Below, one piece after another: positions 6,892 to 14,303 of a stretch of DNA of 29,532 nucleotides. The notes under the pieces were generated by a model that worked only from the letters and a program-made list of their open reading frames with translations, made no database searches and was not told where the DNA came from. The DNA is from JBDTDV01 sp039922875. Lineage in GTDB: Bacteria > Actinomycetota > Actinomycetes > Actinomycetales > Microbacteriaceae. Positions within the stretch are counted from its first letter, which is position 1. Every line of letters starts with the position of its first letter. The stretch spans positions 1 to 29,532 of the forward strand of contig JBDTDV010000028.1 in assembly GCA_039922875.1 (NCBI GenBank). The letters run 5' to 3'. The position numbers and the translations under genes were made by a program.

Positions 6892-7347
6892 CTACTCCAG
6901 GCTCAGCGCGCCGACGGTCTCGCCGTACTGGGTTTCGCGGACCGGCTTGAAGCCGATTTTGAGGAAGAACGCCTCCGGTCCGAGGTCGCCTGGTTCCCAA
7001 ATAACCGTGATGCAGTCAAAGCCACGGGACCGCGCTTCGTCGGCCAGCGCATGAACGGCGAATTTGCCGACTCCGGTCCCTTGGGCATCCGCATCGACGT
7101 TGATTCGCCATAGGCAACTGCGAAAATCTTCGTGCTCGGCGTTCGGGTCGAAGTTACCGCTGATGAAACCGACCACCTCGTCGCCGTCGACCACGACACG
7201 TTGCCATGCGGTGGCCGGATTGCTGACCGCCGCAGCGGCCGAGTAGGAAACCGGGGCGATGAATTGTTCCTGGCCGGGCTTGAGCGTCAACGAGTTGGCC
7301 GCCACAATATTTGATGCCGATAGTTCTTCCAGTCGCAACTCAGCCAT
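6892..7347 (-). CDS. GNAT-family N-acetyltransferase
   Basis: The 151-residue product has the GNAT fold. Motif A is INVDADAQGTGVGK (82-95), with the acetyl-CoA pyrophosphate loop QGTGVG, followed by helix AVHALADEARSRGF. Motif B is near EAFFLKIGFKPV (125-136). The N-terminal part (VSYSAAAAVSNPATAWQRVVVDGDEVVGFISG) resembles small-molecule acetyltransferases of the spermidine/BltD type; the substrate is unknown. The ATG at 7347 is preceded by TACTCT exactly 6 nt upstream and by no Shine-Dalgarno, consistent with a leaderless message. The ATL gene follows directly. That pairing might be only economical packing, since no functional link is evident. Confidence 0.88.
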   Translation of the reverse strand: MAELRLEELSASNIVAANSLTLKPGQEQFIAPVSYSAAAAVSNPATAWQRVVVDGDEVVGFISGNFDPNAEHEDFRSCLWRINVDADAQGTGVGKFAVHALADEARSRGFDCITVIWEPGDLGPEAFFLKIGFKPVRETQYGETVGALSLE

Positions 7348-7353
7348 GGCACC

Positions 7354-7359
7354 AGAGTA
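7354..7359 (-). promoter_or_regulatory. -10-like hexamer for leaderless GNAT-ATL transcript
   Basis: On the minus strand TACTCT lies exactly 6 nt before the ATG at 7347. No ribosome-binding site is visible. Confidence 0.55.
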
Positions 7360-7434
7360 TCCCGCGGCGCAGACAGCGGAAAGCCGACAGTTTCCGCTGG
7401 CTGCGGGCAGGTCCGTTCTGGTACACTCAACTGT

Positions 7435-7446
7435 CTTGATGTCAAG
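7435..7446. promoter_or_regulatory. Inverted repeat upstream of icd promoter
   Basis: CTTGATGTCAAG is a 5-2-5 palindrome located about 20 bp before the presumed icd -10 element. A repressor operator is conceivable. No regulator can be named. Confidence 0.3.
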
Positions 7447-7465
7447 ATACTTTGGCCCGGTCTAG

Positions 7466-7471
7466 TAAGCT
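7466..7471 (+). promoter_or_regulatory. icd -10 element
   Basis: TAAGCT in the context AGTAAGCTGA lies 43 nt before the icd start codon. The same TAAGCT core in nearly the same context (GTAAGCTGA) precedes glyA, and again (GGTAAGCT) galT. No good -35 is seen at 16-18 bp. Confidence 0.5.
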
Positions 7472-7513
7472 GATTCACGCATCCCAGGCGCAGATCTTTA
7501 GAGGAGTCCCCCG

Positions 7514-8728
7514 TTGTCAAAAATCAAAGTTGAAGGCACCGTCGTCGAAATAGACGGCGACGAGATGACGCGGGTCATCTGGCGGCTGATCAAAGACTCC
7601 CTGATCCTGCCCTACCTCGACATCAATCTCGAGTATTACGATCTGTCCATTCAGAAGCGAGACGAAACCGACGACCAGATCACGGTGGATGCCGCCCACG
7701 CGATCCAGAAATACGGCGTCGGCGTCAAGTGCGCAACAATAACCCCGGATGAGGCGCGGGTGACCGAGTTCGGTCTGAAGAAGATGTGGCGCTCACCAAA
7801 CGGAACTATCCGCAATATCCTCGGCGGCACGATCTTCCGCGAGCCGATCATCATCTCCAACATCCCGCGCCTGGTACCGGGATGGAACAAGCCGATCATC
7901 ATCGGCCGGCACGCATACGGCGACCAGTACCGCGCAACCGACTTCGTCTTCGAGGGGGCCGGCACCATCACGCTCAGCTTCCAGCCCAAGGATGGCGGGC
8001 AGGCGCAGTCCTTCCAGGTGTTCGACGCCCCTGACGGCGGCGTGGCGATGGCGATGTACAACCTGGATTCCTCGATCCGCGACTTCGCCCGGTCCTCGCT
8101 CAACTACGGGCTGGACCGCCACTACCCGGTCTACCTCTCGACCAAGAACACCATCCTCAAGGCCTATGACGGCCGCTTTAAGGATCTGTTCGCCGAGGTA
8201 TACGAGACCGAGTTCAAGCAGAAGTACGAAGCGGCCGGACTGACCTATGAGCACCGCCTGATCGACGACATGGTCGCGGCATCCCTGAAGTGGGAGGGCG
8301 GCTATGTCTGGGCCTGCAAGAACTACGACGGCGATGTGCAATCCGACACCGTCGCGCAGGGCTTCGGCTCGCTCGGGCTGATGACCAGCGTGCTTTCCAC
8401 GCCGGATGGTCAAACCGTCGAGGCGGAGGCCGCTCACGGCACCGTTACCCGGCACTTCCGTCAGCATCAGGCAGGCAAGCCGACCTCGACCAACCCGATC
8501 GCATCGATTTACGCCTGGACCCGCGCCCTGGCGCATCGCGGCAAGCTCGACGGCAACCAGAAGCTGATCGAGTTCGCGCACACCCTCGAGAACGTCGTGG
8601 TGACCACGGTAGAGTCCGGCCAGATGACCAAGGACCTCGCCCTGCTCGTCGGGGGCGGCCAGGCCTATCAGACCACTCAGGAGTTCCTCGACTCGCTGGC
8701 CGAGAATCTTCGGGAGCGGCTGGCCTAG
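7514..8728 (+). CDS. icd: NADP-dependent isocitrate dehydrogenase
   Basis: The 404-residue product is the eukaryotic-type homodimeric enzyme. It converts isocitrate to 2-oxoglutarate and CO2 with NADPH formation in the TCA cycle. Ligand residues fall at almost the same numbers as in human IDH1: Ser94, Asn96, Arg100, Arg109, Arg132 (IIIGRHAYGDQYRATDF), Tyr139, and Lys211 in STKNTILK. Metal-binding aspartates are in RLIDDMV and NYDGDVQSD, and the NADP-binding stretch is EAAHGTVTRHFR. The start is TTG at 7514, with GAGGAG 7 nt upstream; no ATG fits the conserved N-terminus (SKIKVEGTVVEIDGDEMTR). A TAAGCT promoter and a small palindrome lie upstream. It is intact and full length. Confidence 0.97.
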   Translation: MSKIKVEGTVVEIDGDEMTRVIWRLIKDSLILPYLDINLEYYDLSIQKRDETDDQITVDAAHAIQKYGVGVKCATITPDEARVTEFGLKKMWRSPNGTIRNILGGTIFREPIIISNIPRLVPGWNKPIIIGRHAYGDQYRATDFVFEGAGTITLSFQPKDGGQAQSFQVFDAPDGGVAMAMYNLDSSIRDFARSSLNYGLDRHYPVYLSTKNTILKAYDGRFKDLFAEVYETEFKQKYEAAGLTYEHRLIDDMVAASLKWEGGYVWACKNYDGDVQSDTVAQGFGSLGLMTSVLSTPDGQTVEAEAAHGTVTRHFRQHQAGKPTSTNPIASIYAWTRALAHRGKLDGNQKLIEFAHTLENVVVTTVESGQMTKDLALLVGGGQAYQTTQEFLDSLAENLRERLA

Positions 8729-8895
8729 GTCCCCCTGCCTGCAGGACTTCGCTGGCGCATAGTCGTCTGGGCGCGGGTCGGCCCGGAATTCCGCTTATGG
8801 GTGAATCCCCGCAAAGTTCACTGGATTGCCTTGCGATGCGCATCCGGCTGCGGAAGGGTAGATGACTTCTGATCGCAACCGGAAGTAGGGAACTC
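8729..8895. other. Intergenic gap icd-HesB-like gene
   Basis: No gene is seen here. The gap holds CCTGCAGG near its start and an AGGGA ribosome-binding-like sequence just before the ATG at 8896. No clear promoter or terminator was found. Confidence 0.4.
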
Positions 8896-9192
8896 ATGCT
8901 CACGCTCACCGACAACGCCAGCACGATTGTCAAGACGATCGCCGCACAGACTCCGGATGCCGAGGACGCCGGCCTGCGGATCAGCAGCACCGATCCGACC
9001 TCGACCGACTTCGCGGTCGCCATCACCCCCGCGCCAGAGCCCGATGACCAGGTCGTGGAGAGTGCCGGTGCCAAGGTATTCCTCGAATCCAACGCCGCCG
9101 AGATCCTCTCTGACAAGGTTCTCGACGCCCAGGTTGACGACGAGGGTGCGGTCCGTTTCGCGATCGGCCTTGCCTCGCAAAACCCGCAGTAA
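8896..9192 (+). CDS. HesB/IscA-like small protein lacking cysteines
   Basis: The 98-residue product has the length and general pattern of A-type iron-sulfur carriers: an N-terminal helix MLTLTDNASTIVKTIA, a GLRIS strand, and a VFLESNAAEILSDKVLDAQ segment resembling the family's central region. It contains no cysteine at all, while the family binds its cluster through three conserved cysteines. Iron-sulfur transfer by the known mechanism is therefore ruled out for this protein. Similar cysteine-less proteins in actinobacteria are, as I recall, named HesB-like by automatic annotation. It is acidic and has no signal peptide or membrane helix. A stand-alone gene with an AGGGA sequence before its ATG. 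Family membership is moderately sure and function unknown. Confidence 0.7.
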   Translation: MLTLTDNASTIVKTIAAQTPDAEDAGLRISSTDPTSTDFAVAITPAPEPDDQVVESAGAKVFLESNAAEILSDKVLDAQVDDEGAVRFAIGLASQNPQ

Positions 9193-9306
9193 CCGCACCT
9201 CATTGGTCATCTTATTGGTCGATTCCGGCCGCCGGCCGTCCGGCGCATCCCGCGTGGCCGGCCGGCGGTCGGCTGTCTCGGCCAGTGGGAGCCGAGGACG
9301 ATGTGG

Positions 9307-9312
9307 CAGGAT
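9307..9312 (+). promoter_or_regulatory. -10-like hexamer for leaderless exonuclease transcript
   Basis: CAGGAT lies exactly 6 nt before GTG 9319. This supports that start over the in-frame ATG at 9301. Confidence 0.4.
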
Positions 9313-9318
9313 GCGCTC

Positions 9319-10281
9319 GTGAACGATAACCGAGAGCGCCGGATGCTCCTGGACACTGCCGCCCTGTATTTCCGCGCGTTCTTCGGGGTGCCCGACTCCG
9401 TGCGCGCCCCCAACGGGATGCCCGTGAACGCGGTCCGCGGTCTGCTCGATATCATCGCCCGGCTCGGGTCTGAGTTTCAGCCGACCGAGATGGTGGCGTG
9501 TTGGGACGATGACTGGCGTCCGCAGTGGCGCGTGGACCTCATCCCCACTTACAAGGCGCACCGGGTCGCCGTGGCGTCATCGGCGGTTGGGTCCACCGCC
9601 GTCGAGGAGGTTCCCGACCTGCTGACACCCCAGGTTCCGATCATCCGTGACGTACTCGGCGCGCTGGAGATCCCGGTGGTCGGCGCCCCATCTCACGAGG
9701 CGGACGATGTGATCGGCACCCTGGCTTCCCATTCCGCGATTCCGGTGGATGTCGTAACGGGCGACCGCGACCTGTTCCAGGTCATCGACGACTCGCGCGA
9801 GGTACGGGTGATCTATACCGGCCGCGGCATGTCGCGGCTCGAGATCCTGACCGATACCGCGCTGAAAGACAAGTACGGGGTCGCTGCGTCACACTATGCG
9901 GACTTCGCGGTACTGCGGGGGGATCCCTCCGATGGTCTTCCCGGGGTAGTCGGAGTGGGGGAGAAGACGGCGGCCTCGCTGCTCGCTTCCTATGGCAGTC
10001 TCGATCGGATCATTGCCGCGGCCGCTGACCCGGGGTCCGAGATGGCCGCGCCGATGCGGGTGAAGATCACCGCGGCGGCCGACTATCTGCAGGTGGCGCC
10101 GACGGTCGTGCAGGTTGTGCGCAATCTGCAGCTGCCTGAGTTCGATGCCCGCATTCGTTCCAGTACGGCGGAACAGCTGACCGAGCTGGAGCGGCTCTCC
10201 GCCGCCTGGGGGCTCGGATCAGCTCTGCAGCGAGCTCGGGACGTCTTGGACGCGTGCGCCACCCCGAACCCCGGGGGATGA
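9319..10281 (+). CDS. 5'-3' exonuclease (DNA polymerase I N-terminal domain-like)
   Basis: The 320-residue product matches the stand-alone flap endonuclease/5'-3' exonuclease family. The N-terminal metal-binding aspartate is in MLLDTAALYFRAFFG, and the helical-arch region contains ACWDDDWRPQWR and YKAHR. HEADDVIGTLA and VVTGDRDLFQVID carry further metal ligands. The helix-3-turn-helix DNA-binding motif is GDPSDGLPGVVGVGEKTAASLL. Such enzymes remove RNA primers or flaps in replication and repair. Start choice: GTG 9319 has a -10-like CAGGAT exactly 6 nt upstream. ATG 9301 would add six residues not typical of the family, and ATG 9343 would begin at the conserved MLLDTA. It is convergent with the luciferase-like gene; a 15-bp tandem repeat fills the junction. 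Confidence 0.9.
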   Translation: MNDNRERRMLLDTAALYFRAFFGVPDSVRAPNGMPVNAVRGLLDIIARLGSEFQPTEMVACWDDDWRPQWRVDLIPTYKAHRVAVASSAVGSTAVEEVPDLLTPQVPIIRDVLGALEIPVVGAPSHEADDVIGTLASHSAIPVDVVTGDRDLFQVIDDSREVRVIYTGRGMSRLEILTDTALKDKYGVAASHYADFAVLRGDPSDGLPGVVGVGEKTAASLLASYGSLDRIIAAAADPGSEMAAPMRVKITAAADYLQVAPTVVQVVRNLQLPEFDARIRSSTAEQLTELERLSAAWGLGSALQRARDVLDACATPNPGG

Positions 10282-10287
10282 AGCCAT

Positions 10288-10347
10288 TCGCACCGTGGCC
10301 AGTCGCACCGTGGCTAGTGGCCGGGTGGCTAGTCGCCGGGTGGAAAG
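10288..10347. repeat. Four tandem 15-bp units at a gene end
   Basis: Four diverged units, each starting TCG or TGG, occur at 10288-10302, 10303-10317, 10318-10332 and 10333-10347. Units 1 and 2 differ at one base. The stop codon and last codons of the minus-strand oxidoreductase (10329-10347) lie inside the array, so expansion or contraction could alter its C-terminus. Confidence 0.75.
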
Positions 10348-11192
10348 TGTCGGTCCCGAAGCTCGCGCACCCAGGACCGCGCCTCACGCGCATCGGAGGG
10401 CGGGGTTGCCACCAGAACCCGCTCGCTCACGCCAAGCGCCGCCAGTTTCTCGGCTGGCACCGAGTCAAGCCCGACGTCGACGGCGATATCCAGCCCTCCC
10501 ATGTCACGACCACGTCGTTCACAGCACGATGCAAGCACTCGGATCCGTTCGGGGAGGTCGGCAACGGACACGTTGAACCCGTACCATCCGTCGCCGTATT
10601 CGGCAACGCGGTCCAGCGCGGCGTCGCTCGTGCCACCAAGGATGAGCGGCAGCCGGCCACGCTGGGGCTTCGGGTAGCTGCGCACGCCGGCGAAGCGGAC
10701 CGTACTGCCCTGGTAGCTGGATGTCGTCGTGCTCCAGATTTCACGCAGTGCTTGTGCGTATTGGCGCATTCGTGTGATCCGGCCGGCGAACGGCACGCCG
10801 AGCGCCTCGAACTCTGCGCGGGACCAGCCGATGCCGATTCCCAGATCCAGGCGTCCTCGCGAAAGCCGGTCCAGGCTCGCCGCTTGCTTCGCCACGATCA
10901 GCGGGTTGTGCTCGGCCAGGAGCAGCACTCCCGTCGCCAGACGGATCTTCTTGGTTGCGGCGGCCGCGAAGGTGAGCGTCGCGAACGGGTCGAGCCAGTC
11001 GGCATCCGACGCCACGGCGATGCGGCCATCCGGTGCGTACGGGTATGGCTCGTCCGGGCCATCGACCATGACGATGTGCTCGCCCGCCCAGAGCCGGGCG
11101 AATCCGGCCTGCTCGGCCTCGCGGGCGACCTGGGTGATGACGGCTGGGTCGGCGCCGGGGCCGATCCCCAGGGCGTGCAAGGAGTAGCGCAT
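10329..11192 (-). CDS. LLM-class (luciferase-like) F420-dependent-type oxidoreductase
   Basis: The 287-residue product is a TIM-barrel luciferase-like monooxygenase-family protein. Visible blocks are AREAEQAGFARLWAGEH near the N-terminus, AAAATKKIRLATGVLLL, the characteristic ASLDRLSRGRLDLGIGIGW, a hinge with REIWSTTT, and LPLILGGTSDAALDRVAEYGDGWY. Members use F420H2 or FMN to reduce or oxidise small molecules. The actinobacterial setting favours F420, but the cofactor and substrate are inferred. ATG 11192 is chosen because CAAAAT lies exactly 6 nt upstream (leaderless pattern) and the conserved N-terminus begins there. Longer in-frame extensions upstream run into nagA. It is intact, and its last codons are embedded in a tandem repeat. 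Confidence 0.88.
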   Translation of the reverse strand: MRYSLHALGIGPGADPAVITQVAREAEQAGFARLWAGEHIVMVDGPDEPYPYAPDGRIAVASDADWLDPFATLTFAAAATKKIRLATGVLLLAEHNPLIVAKQAASLDRLSRGRLDLGIGIGWSRAEFEALGVPFAGRITRMRQYAQALREIWSTTTSSYQGSTVRFAGVRSYPKPQRGRLPLILGGTSDAALDRVAEYGDGWYGFNVSVADLPERIRVLASCCERRGRDMGGLDIAVDVGLDSVPAEKLAALGVSERVLVATPPSDAREARSWVRELRDRHFPPGD

Positions 11193-11198
11193 AGGCCC

Positions 11199-11204
11199 AT
11201 TTTG
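11199..11204 (-). promoter_or_regulatory. -10-like hexamer for leaderless oxidoreductase transcript
   Basis: CAAAAT on the minus strand lies exactly 6 nt before ATG 11192, with no ribosome-binding site. It separates this gene from nagA, 64 bp upstream. Confidence 0.45.
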
Positions 11205-11256
11205 GCATTGCTCAGGCAGTCTGCGGTGCGGACGGCCCCAGCACAAAGCAGCTGCT

Positions 11257-12456
11257 TCAGCGCGAAACCGGGCTCGGTAGGAGCCCGGAGACGTCTCTTT
11301 CCTCTTCGGCCGGCGGGACCGGCCGCCCGTCTGCCCAGACCGAGAGCAGCCGCCAATCGTGATCCAGCAGCACGGCATCCGCAACGAATCCCGGCCGCAG
11401 CCTGCCGAGAGTGTGTTCCATGCCCAGAGCGCGAGCCGGGGTCGCCGTAAGCGCAGTGACCGCGGCCTGCGGCTCAATGTGGGCCTGCGAGATCGCGCAG
11501 CGCAGCGAGAGGTCCTGGGTGAGCGTCGAACCGGCGATGGTCGAGGTGCCGGACAGCAGCGCGATGCCGTGGGTGACGGTGACGTTCAGTGAGCCGAGCC
11601 GATAGTTTCCATCGGCGGCACCGGCCGCGGCCATCGCGTCGGTGACCAGCGCGATCCGACCCGGCGCCGAGGCGAAGGCCATCCGAGCAATACCGGGGTG
11701 CACGTGCAAACCATCCAGGATGAGCTCAATGGTGACCCGCTCATCTTCGAATGCCGCGATGACCGGACCGGGCGCGCGATGGTGGATGCCGTGCATTGCG
11801 TTGAACGCGTGCGTCAGCATCCGTGCGCCGGCGTCGAATGCGGCCCGGGTCTGCTCGAAGCTGGCCTCGGTATGACCCACTGCCACCGTCACTCCGGCCT
11901 CGACCAGGATCTGGATCGCCTCGAGCGCGTTCGGCAACTCCGGGGCCACGGTGATCTGGCGCAGCGTACCGCGGGCTGCGCCGATGAGTTCGTTGACGAG
12001 ATCCGGCTGCGGTTCGCACAGAAACGCCGGATGGTGCGCGCCACGCTTTCCGACGGATAAGAACGGACCCTCCATGTGCGAGCCGAGAATGCACGGGGTT
12101 TCGGCGGTGAGGTCGGCGACGATCCCGAGGCTCTCGCGCAACTGCTCAACGGGGTTGGCCACCAGGCTGATCAGCGATCGGGTGCTGCCGTGCGCCCGAT
12201 GGGTGGCCACCGCCGCGAGAATCTCCTGGCGCCCGTCGTCGTAGGAATGACCGCCGGCTCCGTGTGCGTGCAAGCCGATGAACCCCGGCGTCAGGCAATG
12301 GCCTTCGGCATCGGTCACCTCATGGCCGGCCGCGTGCTCGCGCCAACCCGCTCCTGAGCCGACCGCGCTGATCGTTCCGCCATCTACGGTAAGCCAGAAA
12401 TCGTCGACCAAGCCGTCGGCGTCCAGTTTGCGTGCGCTGTGGATCAGCATGTTCAC
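11257..12456 (-). CDS. nagA: N-acetylglucosamine-6-phosphate deacetylase
   Basis: The product, about 399 residues, is an amidohydrolase-fold deacetylase that makes glucosamine-6-phosphate in amino-sugar recycling. Numbering from MLIHSARKLD, the motifs are HAH at 61-63 (GFIGLHAHGAGGH), the metal-binding Glu127 in HMEGPFLS, His193 in VAVGHTEAS, His214 in THAFNAMHG, and the catalytic Asp271 in LVTDAMAAAG. The start is either GTG 12456 (AAAGAG 5 nt upstream, overlapping the TGA of the preceding gene) or ATG 12450, two codons later; the former has the better spacing. Translation is coupled to the YrdB-like gene. No nagB or PTS gene is present nearby. Full length and apparently functional. Confidence 0.94.
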   Translation of the reverse strand: MNMLIHSARKLDADGLVDDFWLTVDGGTISAVGSGAGWREHAAGHEVTDAEGHCLTPGFIGLHAHGAGGHSYDDGRQEILAAVATHRAHGSTRSLISLVANPVEQLRESLGIVADLTAETPCILGSHMEGPFLSVGKRGAHHPAFLCEPQPDLVNELIGAARGTLRQITVAPELPNALEAIQILVEAGVTVAVGHTEASFEQTRAAFDAGARMLTHAFNAMHGIHHRAPGPVIAAFEDERVTIELILDGLHVHPGIARMAFASAPGRIALVTDAMAAAGAADGNYRLGSLNVTVTHGIALLSGTSTIAGSTLTQDLSLRCAISQAHIEPQAAVTALTATPARALGMEHTLGRLRPGFVADAVLLDHDWRLLSVWADGRPVPPAEEERDVSGLLPSPVSR

Positions 12457-12806
12457 GCGAACTCTTTGCGCCCGCTGATCAGCCCGCTTGCCGCGGCGAT
12501 CACGGCGAAGACGATGGCGACCAACGGCTGGCCGAGATCCCACCACGCCAGGGCGACCGTGGCCATTATCACGATCTCGACGAGTGCTTTGACAAACGGG
12601 TCAACGCGTAACACGGCCTTCGGTGAGCGGAACAACGCCCAGAGCACGATGGCAACCAGCGGCGCACCTATTCCGACGACGATATTCCACGGCAGTGACC
12701 ACGCCACGAAACCCCACAGTCCGAGGCTGAAGAAGGCGAAAATTTCCAGGAAGAAGCGAAGGATGTCGTTTGGCTCGATCCGGTTCTCGGCGCGGGTCTG
12801 GGTCAC
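12453..12806 (-). CDS. YrdB/DUF2568-like small membrane protein
   Basis: The 117-residue product has four hydrophobic helices (about 18-37, 40-60, 73-88, 91-108) and the DUF2568 (YrdB) pattern. It starts with a polar N-terminus, then ILRFFLEIFAFFSLGLWGF, LPWNIVVGIGAPLVAIVLWALF and RSPKA. The function of the family is unknown. The start is GTG 12806, supported by TACCAT exactly 6 nt upstream, suggesting a leaderless mRNA. Its TGA overlaps the start of nagA, so the two form an operon. Whether the protein has any role in amino-sugar metabolism is unknown. Confidence 0.8.
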   Translation of the reverse strand: MTQTRAENRIEPNDILRFFLEIFAFFSLGLWGFVAWSLPWNIVVGIGAPLVAIVLWALFRSPKAVLRVDPFVKALVEIVIMATVALAWWDLGQPLVAIVFAVIAAASGLISGRKEFA

Positions 12807-12812
12807 GGTTCA

Positions 12813-12818
12813 ATGGTA
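12813..12818 (-). promoter_or_regulatory. -10-like hexamer for leaderless YrdB-nagA operon
   Basis: On the minus strand TACCAT is exactly 6 nt before GTG 12806, with no Shine-Dalgarno sequence. Confidence 0.5.
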
Positions 12819-12852
12819 GTCCAGCACCCTGGTCGTATACATGTCGCTCCGG

Positions 12853-12858
12853 TAGACT
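12853..12858 (+). promoter_or_regulatory. Possible -10 element upstream of MFS gene
   Basis: TAGACT in the context CCGGTAGACTCG would start transcription near 12865, about 130 nt before the MFS start codon. The intervening stretch contains no gene or convincing tRNA. Only the -10 is recognisable. Confidence 0.3.
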
Positions 12859-12993
12859 CGAAATTGGTCGCGGGTTCCCCAGCGGCCCTGGGCGCGCACA
12901 TGAGCGCGTAGTCGATCCCGGTTCGAGGCGTCTGTCGGTTCACGGCGCGTTCTCGGAATGTGCTGGATGCGCCATCCGTTAGCCACACACGTC

Positions 12994-14259
12994 ATGACAG
13001 TTATCCCACCTTCCATCGTGCGCGAGACCAAGCCGTTCCCGTGGGCGGGGCTGGTCGTCCTGGCCGCAGCCGTCTTCCTCTCGGTCACCAGCGAGATGAT
13101 CCCGACTGGCCTGCTTCCGGAGATGAGCAGCACACTGCGGGTGAGCCAGGCCCAGGTGGGGCTGCTGGTGACCGTTTTCGCCTTTACCGTGGTGATCACC
13201 AGCACCTCGTTGACCGCGCTGACCCGCAGATTTCCCAGACATGTTCTGATCATGGCCGTGCTCGTCGTGCTGGCGATCAGCAACGTCTTGACCGCGGTCG
13301 CGCCGGACTTCGGCATGGTCGTGCTCTCCCGGGTGATCGGGGGCCTCGCGCACGGCCTGTTCTGGTCAATCGTCAGCGCCTATGCGGGACACTTGGTCCC
13401 CAAGGAGCAGATCGGCCGCGCGGTCTCAATCGTGCTCGGCGGTGGAACGCTCGCGTTCGTCTTCGGCGTCCCGCTCGGCACGGCCGGGGGACACCTGTTC
13501 GGCTGGCGGTTGACCTTCGTTCTGCTGGCCGCGCTGATGCTGGTCGGGGCAGCGCTGATCTGGCGGTATCTGCCCGTAGTGCCGCGGATCGCGCGGCCCA
13601 CTCGCGCGAAACGACGTCAGAGGACGCGGCCGCCGCGCGATCGGACCATCGGCGCCGTCGCGATTGTCTGCATCGTCACCGCGCTGATCATGATCGGGCA
13701 CTACACCGTCTACACCTACGTGGCACCATTCTTGATCGACCAAATGGATGCCGGCTCGGCAGCGGTCGCACCGCTCCTGTTCGTCTATGGCATCGCCGGA
13801 GCGATCGGATTGGTCATCGCCGGTTCGGTGTTCGGCCCGCGTCCCACGCTCGGCCTGGTCATCGCCATCGTCGTCACCGGAATCTCGGTGACGGCGATGG
13901 GCTTGACCACCGGCATCCTGTGGTTGTCGATTGCGGCGTTCTTCCTCTGGGGACTGGCCTTCGGGATGCTGCCCCCGCTGTTGCAGACCCGGCTGCTGCA
14001 CACCGCTTCGGCGCGGATTCGCGACACCGCCAGTGCGTTCTATACGACCGCATTCAACGTGGGCATCGGCGGCGGCGCGTTGCTCGGCGCCGTGGTCTTT
14101 GAAACCATCGGTCTTGGGTATCTGCCGTTCGTGTACGTTGCGATTCTGATCGTGGCGCTGGTGCTGCTGCTGGCCATGCGCCGGCGCGGTCGCCGCCGAT
14201 CGCGATCGGTGCCGACGACGGGGTCGGTGCAGGTGGCTGAGCCGGCAAATCCGGCATAA
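12994..14259 (+). CDS. MFS transporter, DHA1 (AraJ/sugar-efflux-like) family
   Basis: The 421-residue product has twelve hydrophobic segments in two halves joined by a basic cytoplasmic loop (ARPTRAKRRQRTRPPRDR). Helix 1 carries SEMIPTGLLPEMSSTLRVS, typical of the drug:H+ antiporter-1 group that includes AraJ and sugar/drug efflux proteins. SRVIGGLAHGLFWS matches its helix-4 motif. The C-terminus is a polar basic tail. The start is uncertain. ATG 12994 gives a sensible N-terminus but has no clear ribosome-binding site. In-frame alternatives are ATG 12958 and GTG 13018. Export of a sugar or drug is the family function; the substrate is unknown. It is convergent with the aldolase gene 44 bp downstream. 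Confidence 0.88.
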   Translation: MTVIPPSIVRETKPFPWAGLVVLAAAVFLSVTSEMIPTGLLPEMSSTLRVSQAQVGLLVTVFAFTVVITSTSLTALTRRFPRHVLIMAVLVVLAISNVLTAVAPDFGMVVLSRVIGGLAHGLFWSIVSAYAGHLVPKEQIGRAVSIVLGGGTLAFVFGVPLGTAGGHLFGWRLTFVLLAALMLVGAALIWRYLPVVPRIARPTRAKRRQRTRPPRDRTIGAVAIVCIVTALIMIGHYTVYTYVAPFLIDQMDAGSAAVAPLLFVYGIAGAIGLVIAGSVFGPRPTLGLVIAIVVTGISVTAMGLTTGILWLSIAAFFLWGLAFGMLPPLLQTRLLHTASARIRDTASAFYTTAFNVGIGGGALLGAVVFETIGLGYLPFVYVAILIVALVLLLAMRRRGRRRSRSVPTTGSVQVAEPANPA

Positions 14260-14303
14260 TCGCCGCTTTCTCGCTGGCGCTGGCGAATTCGAACAGCAGC
14301 AGA

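Noticed and set aside
12915..12945. tRNA-like GGTTCGAG sequence before the MFS gene
   Set aside because: No matching acceptor stem, D arm or anticodon arm could be built around it.
12960..14102. Second plus-strand open frame overlapping the MFS gene
   Set aside because: Arg/Gly/His-rich translation with no family resemblance. The other frame encodes an unmistakable twelve-helix transporter.
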